Of a stretch of 64,000 bases of DNA, positions 18,130 to 25,642 are shown piece by piece. Made by a program: the position numbers and the translations under genes. This stretch comes from Alphaproteobacteria bacterium. GTDB taxonomy: Bacteria; Pseudomonadota; Alphaproteobacteria; Reyranellales; Reyranellaceae. The stretch spans positions 1 through 64,000 of the forward strand of contig JAFAKN010000184.1 of the NCBI GenBank assembly GCA_019235415.1. Reading direction: 5' to 3'. Position 1 is the stretch's first letter. Every line of letters begins with the position of its first letter. The notes beneath the pieces were generated by a model that worked only from the letters and a program-made list of their open reading frames with translations, made no database searches and was not told the origin of the DNA.

Positions 18130-18924
18130 ATGTCGCGAGACGAATCCTTGCTCAGCCGGTTGGAGGTGCGCAACCTGACGGTTGCCTTCGGCACGAACGT
18201 GGTCCAGCGGGATCTGAGCTTCGAGGTGCGGGCGCACTCCATCTTCGCGGTTATGGGCGGCAGCGGATGCGGCAAGAGCACCGTACTCAAGGCGATGATC
18301 GGATTGCTGTCACCTGCGACCGGAACCGTCTTGGTCGACGGTGAGGATTACGAGGCGGCCGGAGAGCGGCGGCGGATCGAGATTCGCCGCCGCTTCGGCG
18401 TGCTGTCCCAAGGTGGCGCACTGTGGAGTTCGATGACGGTTGGCGAGAACGTCGCGCTGCCGTTGCAGATGTTTACCTTGTTTGACGCGTCGTCAATCCG
18501 TGCCCTCGTCGATCTGAAGTTGGCTCTCGTCGGATTGGAAAGCGCGGCCGAGAAAATGCCGTCCGAGCTCTCGGGCGGGATGCGCAAGCGCGCGGCCTTG
18601 GCGCGCGCTCTGGCGCTCGACCCCGACATTCCGTTTTTCGATGAGCCGTCGGCGGGGCTGGATCCCATTACCTCCAACCGGCTCGACGACCTGATCCTGG
18701 AGCTGAGCAGCGGCCTCGGCGCGACCGTGGTCATCGTCACTCATGAGCTGCCCAGTTTGTTTGCCATATGTGATGACGGGATCTTTCTTGACGGCGAGAC
18801 CGGTCGCGCCATCGCGCGCGGCGCGCCGCGAAGCCTGCGGGACGGTTGTGGCGACCCCACTGTGCGGGCCTTCATGGAGCGCGGGCGTCGCGCAACGGAC
18901 GCCGCCCGGGGAACAGGCTCATGA
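18130..18924 (+). CDS. mlaF: MlaF-type ABC transporter ATP-binding protein
   Basis: The 264-residue ATPase powers the Mla/MCE lipid transporter. Visible motifs are Walker A GGSGCGKST, Q-loop LSQGGALWSSMTVGENVALP, signature ELSGGMRKRAALARALA, Walker B IPFFDEPSAGLDP and H-loop VIVTHELPS. It follows the permease after three bases and overlaps the MCE gene start by four bases, so expression is coupled. Confidence 0.93.
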   Translation: MSRDESLLSRLEVRNLTVAFGTNVVQRDLSFEVRAHSIFAVMGGSGCGKSTVLKAMIGLLSPATGTVLVDGEDYEAAGERRRIEIRRRFGVLSQGGALWSSMTVGENVALPLQMFTLFDASSIRALVDLKLALVGLESAAEKMPSELSGGMRKRAALARALALDPDIPFFDEPSAGLDPITSNRLDDLILELSSGLGATVVIVTHELPSLFAICDDGIFLDGETGRAIARGAPRSLRDGCGDPTVRAFMERGRRATDAARGTGS

Positions 18925-19895
18925 CGACACGGGCAGGGATCGTCGGCGCCTTCATCCTCGGCGCAATTGGCCTTGCCGCGGGAGGTGTCCTGTTCTTTGG
19001 CGGGACCAAGATGTTTGCCAGAACGCTACACGCGGTGGCGTTCTTCAGCGAGCCGGTCTCGGGTCTCGACGTCGGCGCCCCGGTGACGTTCCATGGAGTA
19101 CGCATCGGTCTGGTCACGAACGTCACAGTGGAATTCTCGACGGCAAGCATGACCGGCCGCATCCCCGTGATCATGGAGTTCCAATCCGAGCAGATCAGCT
19201 GGGAAGGCGGCAGGAAGCTGACAGGCGATCGGGCGGAATTCGAGCGGCTCATCGCCGCCGGGCTGCGCGCGAAGCTGGAGATGCAGAGCTTCGTGACCGG
19301 GCAGTTGCGCGTCGATCTGGAATTGGAGCCTGACACGCCCGCGAGACGGACCGGCGCCTCGCCCGACCTGCTCGAGATCCCGACAGTCCCCTCGGAACTC
19401 GGCCAGCTGTGGGCACAACTCACCAAGCTCCGGCTCCAGGACCTGGCCGATTCGGTGCAGGGGGCGTTCGCTTCCCTGGATCACGTCCTGAAGCACGTCG
19501 ATGCCGTGCTCGATCCCTTGGTCGGCAATGCCAACGGCGCCCTAGTTGCCGCCCACCGGACGTTTGACACTGGCGACGAGGCGATCATCCGCGTCAAGGA
19601 AGAGGCCTCGACAGCCCTGCGCGATCTCGATGCCCTTCTCGTCGATGTGCGCCAGCAGGTCGGGCCGCGCAGCGCCGAACTCAGTCGTGTCCTCAATTCG
19701 GCCGATCGCGCGGCCCGCCAGGCCTCGATTTTCCTCGACTCGCTGAACGGGCTCGCGCAGGTGCGGTCGCCATTCCGCAGCAATCTCGAAGCGGCCATCC
19801 AGGATCTGTCTGCCACTGCGAGCTCCTTGCGCGACTTCGCCGCGACGATCGAGCGCAACCCGAATGCAGTCCTTCTGGGGAGGTCGGGCAAATGA
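18921..19895 (+). CDS. mlaD: MCE (MlaD-type) substrate-binding protein
   Basis: The 324-residue protein has one N-terminal membrane anchor (GIVGAFILGAIGLAAGGVLFF) and an MCE domain with VAFFSEPVSGLDVGAPVTFHG and VRIGLVTNV. A long helical C-terminus includes LDHVLKHVDAVLDPLVG and RSAELSRVLNSADRAARQAS. It should project into the periplasm and carry lipid between the permease and the outer membrane. The ATG at 18921 overlaps the ATPase stop (ATGA), which decides it over the earlier track start at 18846. Confidence 0.92.
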   Translation: MTTRAGIVGAFILGAIGLAAGGVLFFGGTKMFARTLHAVAFFSEPVSGLDVGAPVTFHGVRIGLVTNVTVEFSTASMTGRIPVIMEFQSEQISWEGGRKLTGDRAEFERLIAAGLRAKLEMQSFVTGQLRVDLELEPDTPARRTGASPDLLEIPTVPSELGQLWAQLTKLRLQDLADSVQGAFASLDHVLKHVDAVLDPLVGNANGALVAAHRTFDTGDEAIIRVKEEASTALRDLDALLVDVRQQVGPRSAELSRVLNSADRAARQASIFLDSLNGLAQVRSPFRSNLEAAIQDLSATASSLRDFAATIERNPNAVLLGRSGK

Positions 19896-20515
19896 GCAGA
19901 GTTCTCTCAGTCGATCGTCCGCTTCGAACTATGAGTGCTCTGCCGTTCTTCTTGGCCCTGGTCGTGGCCTTGTCGGCCTGTGCAGGGCCACCGCCTCGAG
20001 AATATGTCCTGCGGACAACGGCAACGGTCGATCCCAGTGCGACGCTGGGCGCGGCCTCGCCAGTCGTTCAGGTCGAACGGGTGGTGCTTCCCGACTACCT
20101 TGACACTCGGGACATTGTGACGAGGCGCGACCGCGAAGTGGTGACAAGCGAAACCGGGCGCTGGGCCGAGCGACTCTCGCTTGGGGCGACCCGGTTGCTG
20201 GCGGCATCGCTTGCGGCGCACCTCAATGGTGTCGCCGTCACGTCGACGCAGCCGATCGACCCGCCCGTCATGCGAGTCGCGGTCGACGTCCTGAGGTTCG
20301 ACGTCGTCCACGACGGCCCGGTCGTGCTGACGGCGCGTTGGACCATCACCGACGGAACCGGACAAAAATCCTTGGCGACGGCGCAGGCGACCTTGCAGGA
20401 GTCCGTCGCAGGCACGCGCGATGACGCCGTGGTCGCCGCCATGTCGCTCGCTCTGGAGAAACTCGCAAACCGGATTTCGGCCGGTATCGAGCCGAACCTG
20501 GCCAGGCGGAATTAG
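19892..20515 (+). CDS. ABC-type transport auxiliary lipoprotein (PqiC/MlaB-operon type)
   Basis: A 207-residue lipoprotein with a lipobox at LVVALSACAG. It has the family motif YVLRTTATV and a middle block VVQVERVVLPDYLDTRDIVTR, RWAERLSLGATRLLAASL. Such lipoproteins sit on the outer membrane and partner MCE systems. The start overlaps the MCE stop. It is the last gene of the four-gene transporter operon. Confidence 0.85.
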   Translation: MSRVLSVDRPLRTMSALPFFLALVVALSACAGPPPREYVLRTTATVDPSATLGAASPVVQVERVVLPDYLDTRDIVTRRDREVVTSETGRWAERLSLGATRLLAASLAAHLNGVAVTSTQPIDPPVMRVAVDVLRFDVVHDGPVVLTARWTITDGTGQKSLATAQATLQESVAGTRDDAVVAAMSLALEKLANRISAGIEPNLARRN

Positions 20516-20587
20516 CGTCCCGTCGGGGCTGGCGGCAGAGCCATCTTGGCTGACGGCCGTGGGTCATCGAAGCGAAGGAGACCTGAC

Positions 20588-21085
20588 ATGAATAGATCGT
20601 CTTTGATTTTGGTTACGCTCTCGGCCGTGGCGCTGGGAGCATTGGTCGCCCATGCGCAACAGGGCGCCTCGCTTTCGGCGTCCCGGAAGGGGGTCAATGT
20701 CGGTTCGCTGTCGTGCACTGTTGCCGGCGGGGCCGGCTTCGTCTTCGGGTCCACCAAGGCGCTGGGCTGCATCTTTACCCGCACGGACGGCACGGGTGAG
20801 CGCTATGCTGGCGAGATCAGGCGCTTCGGTGTCGACATCGGCTACACCCAGGACTCGCAGATCGTTTGGCTGATCTTTGCCGCCGGCAATATCGGTCCCG
20901 GTGCGCTCGCCGGCAGCTACGCGGGTCCGACGATACAAGGCAACGCGGGAGTCGGGATCGCGGCCAATGCCTTGGTGGGCGGCAACACCGGCCAAGTCAC
21001 TTTACAACCCGTAAGCGTCGAAGAGGGCGTCGGCTTGAACGTGGCCGGTGCCGTAGCCGATGTCACCCTGAAGCCCGCAAGATAG
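20588..21085 (+). CDS. DUF992 family secreted protein (copy 2)
   Basis: The 165-residue paralogue of the 5245 gene has a signal peptide (LILVTLSAVALGALVAHAQQ) and the same blocks: VGSLSCTVAGGAGFVFGST, YAGEIRRFGVDIGYT, VWLIFAAGNIGPGALAGSYAG and LQPVSVEEGVGLNVAGAV. A GGAGA site fixes the start at 20588 rather than 20546. Function unknown. No FNR-like box was seen upstream, unlike copy 1. Confidence 0.85.
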   Translation: MNRSSLILVTLSAVALGALVAHAQQGASLSASRKGVNVGSLSCTVAGGAGFVFGSTKALGCIFTRTDGTGERYAGEIRRFGVDIGYTQDSQIVWLIFAAGNIGPGALAGSYAGPTIQGNAGVGIAANALVGGNTGQVTLQPVSVEEGVGLNVAGAVADVTLKPAR

Positions 21086-21220
21086 GATCGCTGTGTTCCG
21101 CGGCTGTCCGCCGCCTGATCTATCCGGACCCCGCCCTTAGACCCTGCACCCGGATCGAAGAGCCTGACCATGTTGCTTTGCGTCTTTCCACCGGTGTCGC
21201 GGGCTCCAGGAGGTGAGAAG

Positions 21221-21841
21221 TTGACCATCGTTTTCGTTCTCGCCGCGGCCTGCATTGCCGCCATTGGCGGCTTGGGCGCCACGAGGCGCCAGTTGCACGT
21301 TGTCCTCGCGTTGGCATTGCTGTTGGCGGCGGGGCCGGTACACGCGCAGCAGGTCGCGACCGCTCAAGCCCACTTCGAATGTCCCCCGGGCGAGTTGGAT
21401 TCGCTGCAGATCAGCTGGACCACGCCGTGCGACAGCGGCGCCTGGCTGTTCGACACCCAACTCGGCTGCCGAATGTGGGATTGGCATCCCGAGCCGGAGG
21501 ACAACGTCGTCTGGCGCGGCCGCTGCCGCGGCAAGCTGCCGGATGGACCCGGCCAAGCGCAGTGGTACGAGCATGGCCGCCCGATCGATCGCTTCACCGG
21601 TCTCTACCGCAACGGCAGGCGCGAGGGGCCAGGGCAGTATGTCTGGAACGACTCGGTCCACTTCGAGGGCGCGTACGCCAACGACCTGCCCGACGGCTAC
21701 GGCGTGGTCGAGATCGAGGGCGAGAGATTGGCTGGCGAGTGGAAAAAGGGCTGCCTCGCCATCGACTCAAAGGTCGTCGCAATCGGCGTGCCACGCTCCA
21801 GCTGCGGACCCACCGGCAAACCTGCCATCGCGAACCGCTAG
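21221..21841 (+). CDS. MORN-repeat exported protein
   Basis: A 206-residue protein. The TTG start at 21221 is chosen because an AGGAGGTGAG site lies just upstream. The N-terminus has two hydrophobic stretches, the second ending in a cleavage-like VHAQQ. The C-terminal half has MORN-like repeats (FTGLYRNGRREGPGQYVW, FEGAYANDLPDGYGVVEI, GEWKKGC). Six Cys residues in the mature part suggest disulfides. MORN repeats often mediate membrane or protein contact; the specific role is unknown. Confidence 0.75.
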   Translation: MTIVFVLAAACIAAIGGLGATRRQLHVVLALALLLAAGPVHAQQVATAQAHFECPPGELDSLQISWTTPCDSGAWLFDTQLGCRMWDWHPEPEDNVVWRGRCRGKLPDGPGQAQWYEHGRPIDRFTGLYRNGRREGPGQYVWNDSVHFEGAYANDLPDGYGVVEIEGERLAGEWKKGCLAIDSKVVAIGVPRSSCGPTGKPAIANR

Positions 21842-21959
21842 CTGTTGTCGGGGATTAAAAGTCTCATGTCTAGTGTATTATTGATGGGTACCGTTGACGC
21901 TTTTCGGATGGCATTTTGACGTGTGCAGCCGATCTCGACGCCTCTGCAACCCACCGTAA

Positions 21960-22320
21960 CTATCCGCATTCGCGGGACGGCGGCGAATGCGGCGAACAAG
22001 TGGCCCCGACAAAGATGCCACACCTCTTCTTGCCTACGCGTTCCAGGCCGGCGCGTCCGGCATAGCTCTCGAACGTACCCTTCTTGTAGGGCAGATGGGC
22101 GAGTTCCATCGTTCTACGATGCCGTCAACAATCATGGCACTCCCGAGCCCCGGTCCCAGGCCGAGAAAGTGCATTTTGCCACCCCTATAACAGCGAGTGC
22201 CTGCAACGCGGCATCGTTGACTATTTTCACCGGGCGACCGAAGGCAGCCGCGAAGTCGGAGCCCACCCAACCACGTCCGAGATTGTAAGGGCCAACCACA
22301 AGAAGCTTGCGCTGAGTCGC
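21960..22320 (-). pseudogene. ROK-family / polyphosphate-glucokinase-like remnant
   Basis: Three minus-strand frames together give the middle of a ROK sugar kinase: YNLGRGWVGSDFAAAFGRPV, then KIVNDAALQAL, then FLGLGPGLGSAMIVDGIVE, then ELAHLPYKKGTFESYAGRAG and LERVGKKR. Several frameshifts separate these blocks, and the N- and C-terminal ends are missing. The active gene would have phosphorylated glucose, the step that links malQ products to glycolysis. Confidence 0.65.
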
Positions 22321-22330
22321 GAAGCGTCAA

Positions 22331-22344
22331 TTGATCTAGGTCAA
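22331..22344. promoter_or_regulatory. FNR/FixK-like box
   Basis: TTGATCTAGGTCAA, one mismatch to TTGAT-N4-ATCAA. It lies 54 bases upstream of a second, perfect box and beside the broken end of the ROK remnant, so it may have served a divergent promoter pair. Confidence 0.55.
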
Positions 22345-22398
22345 GAAGGCGGAGGCCAAATGTCATGTATCCGAACCGTGCGGCCATCGCCACTGGCC

Positions 22399-22412
22399 TT
22401 GATGTGCATCAA
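22399..22412. promoter_or_regulatory. Perfect FNR/FixK-like box upstream of DUF2934 gene
   Basis: TTGATGTGCATCAA is an exact TTGAT-N4-ATCAA palindrome, ending 60 bases before the ATG at 22473. This is the best site in the window and the natural anchor for the regulon proposal. Confidence 0.7.
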
Positions 22413-22472
22413 GGTCTTGCCCGGCAGGCGACGCGATCCTTCCAACAGGTGACGGCAGCGAAGGAGACGGCG

Positions 22473-22730
22473 ATGACACCAGCCAATGCAGCCCCTTGCA
22501 CCATCGAAGCGGTGCACACTGCCATTGCCGAGCGCGCGTACACCCTATGGGAAAGCGAAGGAAAGCCCGAAGGACGTGATGTTGAGCATTGGTCTCAGGC
22601 TGAGGCTGAGATCATGGCGAGTTCGTCCCTCCCAGGCGCTCAACGGCCGCAAGGTTTAACAGCGGGTCCTCGGCTCCAACATGCAGGCAGTTTCGTGCCT
22701 CAAGGCGTCGGCTATTTGCCGAGAACCTGA
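22473..22730 (+). CDS. DUF2934 family small protein
   Basis: An 85-residue protein whose core, IAERAYTLWESEGKPEGRDVEHW, is the DUF2934 signature. The family has no known activity and often sits in stress or low-oxygen gene clusters. A GAAGGAGA site precedes the ATG. The track's earlier start (22365) is rejected because it would put the perfect FNR-like box in coding sequence. The tail after residue 50 is poorly conserved-looking and may be altered. Confidence 0.75.
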   Translation: MTPANAAPCTIEAVHTAIAERAYTLWESEGKPEGRDVEHWSQAEAEIMASSSLPGAQRPQGLTAGPRLQHAGSFVPQGVGYLPRT

Positions 22731-22793
22731 TGCTGCGCTTTCGAATTGCGCCACGCCGGGAAAGCGCGACGCGTTCTGTCGCCATTTCAAAGG

Positions 22794-23575
22794 AGTTTCA
22801 CGGAATACGACCCGTCGACGCTGCCATGGCCTAAGCTCGACCAGGATGCGCTCGCGCGGCTGCGCGCCGCCCCCTTCTGGGAGGATTCTTCTATACGGAG
22901 CGGCGGGCCGGCGCGATCGTCGCCGTTTTCACCGAAACGGTGAGCGATCCAGTGGCTGAAGGATGCAATGACTCTCTGAGGGATGGGATGAGTCGCGCCA
23001 CGCACAGCTGATTCGAGTCATGAAATACGGCCTCGACGCACGCCCGATTGAGGACATCAGCTACAATATCGAGCGGCGCTTCAAGGACCGCGGCGTTGGC
23101 GAGTGTCTCGATTTGTTCCTCGGCTTCGGGTTGTTCAAGATGGCGGCAATCGGAGTTTCTGCTGCCCGATGTCTTGAAGATCTTCGGAATGCTGATGTAC
23201 GAGGGGACGCGGCATATCGTGTTGTTCATCAACTGGATGGCCTACGGCAAGGCGCGGCGCGGTTGGGTTGCGCGAGCGGTGCTGCCGCTCACCAGCTTTC
23301 GCTTATATCTTCGTGCGCTGCGCTGCCTGATGCTGTTGACCAAGCGCGGCAAGGGGACCAACGACGGCAAGAACTTCGCTGCCACCTAGGTCGGCCTGTT
23401 CCTCGACGGCTTCAATTTCCGCCGGTTCCTCGAGGAATGCTATTCGGAAAACCGCCGCGCATGAGTGCCTTTGAGCCCGAGCTGCCGACACCGTCGTTTA
23501 TGCCGCAGCTCGCCGATACGGCGCTGCGTGCCCTGCGCCTGTGGAGCGCGCAATGGCGCCGCAACCGAATTCGGT
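22794..23575 (+). pseudogene. Ferritin-like domain protein remnant
   Basis: Fragments in all three frames line up, in order, with a ferritin-like diiron protein: FTEYDPSTLPWPKLDQDALA, then FYTERRAGAIVAVFTETVSD, then IEDISYNIERRFKDRGVGEC, then EGTRHIVLFINWMAYGKARR, then VGLFLDGFNFRRFLEECYSE, and finally TPSFMPQLADTALRALRLW. An in-frame stop (after KNFAAT) and several frameshifts make it non-functional. The E..RH metal motif survives. It follows the DUF2934 gene and may have shared its promoter. Confidence 0.65.
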
Positions 23576-23626
23576 GTGACGCAGCGATGCCGTGCCAACA
23601 TCCGGAGGCCAAACTGCTGCAATGGG

Positions 23627-23989
23627 TCAGTCCTGGTCGCCGAAACCGCCGTCGCTGCGCATTGCCTCGCCCGACCCAAACCGGGAGTAGAGCATCAAGT
23701 CCTGTACCTCGGCGTCTCGGGCCGGCTTGTTGTCTTGGTCCGGATCGCTGCGCGTGTAAAGCGCTAGCCTCCGACATATTTTCCGCTGGTCGGGGAGACT
23801 TTCGGACAGCAGCGCCTCACGCAGACAGCGCGCCTCCCGGCAGTAGAGAAATACCGGTCCCGAGGAGCAGAGCACTGTCACCACGTAGGTGCCCGATCGC
23901 AACGGGGCGTGGTTTACCTCGTCGAACGACGTAAGATAGTACTCGTATTCCTTGCCCGAGATGCCCTTGAACGTGTGGCTGCGAGCCAT
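23627..23989 (-). CDS. Hypothetical protein, 120 aa, with FNR-like box
   Basis: A soluble, Cys-containing small protein (GKEYEYYLTSFDEVNHAP, VVTVLCSSGPVFLYCREARC). No family is recognised. A GGAGG site five bases before the ATG and an FNR-like box 56 bases upstream support it as a real gene. It lies just downstream of malQ on the same strand but seems to have its own promoter. Confidence 0.65.
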   Translation of the reverse strand: MARSHTFKGISGKEYEYYLTSFDEVNHAPLRSGTYVVTVLCSSGPVFLYCREARCLREALLSESLPDQRKICRRLALYTRSDPDQDNKPARDAEVQDLMLYSRFGSGEAMRSDGGFGDQD

Positions 23990-24015
23990 GTCGACCTCCG
24001 CCCTTGCCGCCGCCC

Positions 24016-25629
24016 CTACAGTGGCGTCGGACGGGGCGAGCCGGGTTGATCTATGTCAGGACCTTTGCCGAGGAGCGTACGTTTGTCCTCGACCTCGCAC
24101 GCCCTGCTCGAAGCAACCGTCAGGTTGCGCAGGCGCTGCCAGATACCGGGAGTGAGCATTGCGGGAGTGCACCGCCAGCGCCAATTGCCCTCGGGCTCGC
24201 CCGGCCGGTTCATGCGGGCCTCGTCGCCGAGATTGAGCAGATCCTGCAACGGGGCGATTGCCAAGGCCGCGGAGGAGCACCACGCGGCTTCGATCAGGGC
24301 CGAGGCCGCGCCGGCGCAGGTCGTCGGCGGCCGCTGCAGCGACTTCCATACTTTCTCCCGTAGCCATTCCGGCAAGCTTTCGAACCAACCGCGGCTGGTC
24401 GAGTTGTCGTGGGTCCCGGTATAGACGACGGCATTGCGGCCATAGTTCGCGGGCAGATGCGGATTGTCGCTCGAGCCGTCGAAGGCGAATTGCAGGACCC
24501 GCATCCCGGGTAGCCCGAACCGGTCGCGCAGCGCCACGACATCCGGGGTGATCACGCCGAGATCCTCGGCCACGAACGGCAGTCTGCCGATCGCCGCTTG
24601 CGCGGCGGTGAAGAAGTCTGCGCCCGGTCCGGCTACCCAGCTGCCCGGTTGCGCCGTCGCCGATCCGGCAGGTACGTGCCAGCCCGCCGCGAAAGCGCGG
24701 AAGTGGTCGAGGCGGACCATGTCGAATTGCGCCAGCAGCGCCCGCAGCCGATCGATCCACCAGCGATAGCCGGTCCGCCGGAGCGCTTCCCAGTCATAAA
24801 CGGGATTGCCCCAGAGCTGCCCGGCGGCGCTGAAGTAATCGGGGGGCACGCCGGCGACGAACAGCGGCCGACGGCGCTCGTCCAGTCGAAACAGCTGCGG
24901 CTCGGCCCACACGTCGCTGGATTCGGATGAGACATAAAACGGGAGGTCGCCGAGCAAGTGCACGCCTTTGGCGTGGGCGTAGTCCTTCAAGCGTCCGATC
25001 TGGCGAAATGCCAGGAACTGCCCAAACCTGATCCGCTCGCACTGCGGCGCCAGTTGGCGGCGTGCCGCGTCCACGACGCCGCTGTCGCGGCGCACCAGCT
25101 CGCTTGGCCATTCGAGGTAGGAGCGCCCGCCGTACCTGGCCTTCAGCGCACAAAACAGCGCATAGTCGTCCAGCCAGTGGCACTGGTCGCAACAGAACGC
25201 CTCGAAGGCAGCCCGCAAGTCGACGCTTGCACGCGCCGCGAAACCGCGCCAGGCGTCGCTGACCAGCCGCCGCCTGAACGGAAGGACGGCAGCGTAATCG
25301 ACCGAGTCGGTGGCGAGAGCGGTCTCGTCGCAGTTGCCGGGCTGCAGCAGCCCATCCTCGATCAGGTCGTCCGGGCTGATCAGCAGTTCGTTGGCGGCGA
25401 ACGACGACGGCGAGCAGTAGGGAGAATCCCCGTCGCCGACCGGTCCGAGCGGCAGGATCTGCCACCAGGTCTGCCCGGCGGCCTGCAGCACGTCGATCCA
25501 CTGCCGCGCCGAGGGGCCGAAATCGCCTATGCTGCGATCGGACGGCAGCGAGGTGACGTGTGCCAGGATTCCGCTCGCACGAAAATCCGGCGGAAACGGC
25601 GGCCAGAGCGAAGCGTGCAAGGGGCTCAT
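24016..25629 (-). CDS. malQ: 4-alpha-glucanotransferase (amylomaltase)
   Basis: Transfers alpha-1,4-glucan segments and releases glucose, feeding maltodextrins back to glycogen phosphorylase. The 537-residue protein shows GH77 motifs: SLPSDRSIGDFGPSA, PYCSPSSFAANELLI, nucleophile Asp in VRLDHFRAF, acid/base Glu in FVAEDLGVITPDV, and TGTHDNSTSRGWF. The start at 25629 lies 13 bases after the glgP stop and has an AGGGG site; the track start (25686) would overlap glgP. Its extreme C-terminus overlaps the FNR-like box that serves the next gene. Confidence 0.93.
   Translation of the reverse strand: MSPLHASLWPPFPPDFRASGILAHVTSLPSDRSIGDFGPSARQWIDVLQAAGQTWWQILPLGPVGDGDSPYCSPSSFAANELLISPDDLIEDGLLQPGNCDETALATDSVDYAAVLPFRRRLVSDAWRGFAARASVDLRAAFEAFCCDQCHWLDDYALFCALKARYGGRSYLEWPSELVRRDSGVVDAARRQLAPQCERIRFGQFLAFRQIGRLKDYAHAKGVHLLGDLPFYVSSESSDVWAEPQLFRLDERRRPLFVAGVPPDYFSAAGQLWGNPVYDWEALRRTGYRWWIDRLRALLAQFDMVRLDHFRAFAAGWHVPAGSATAQPGSWVAGPGADFFTAAQAAIGRLPFVAEDLGVITPDVVALRDRFGLPGMRVLQFAFDGSSDNPHLPANYGRNAVVYTGTHDNSTSRGWFESLPEWLREKVWKSLQRPPTTCAGAASALIEAAWCSSAALAIAPLQDLLNLGDEARMNRPGEPEGNWRWRCTPAMLTPGIWQRLRNLTVASSRACEVEDKRTLLGKGPDIDQPGSPRPTPL
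24046..24059. promoter_or_regulatory. FNR/FixK-like box inside malQ 3' end
   Basis: TTGATCTATGTCAG, two mismatches. It ends 56 bases before the ATG of the 120-aa gene at 23989 (minus strand), within the last codons of malQ. Confidence 0.45.
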
Positions 25630-25642
25630 CTGCCGGCCCCTC

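Noticed and set aside
22361-22453. 30-codon ORF between the two FNR-like boxes
   Set aside because: It overlaps the perfect box and has no family or compositional support.
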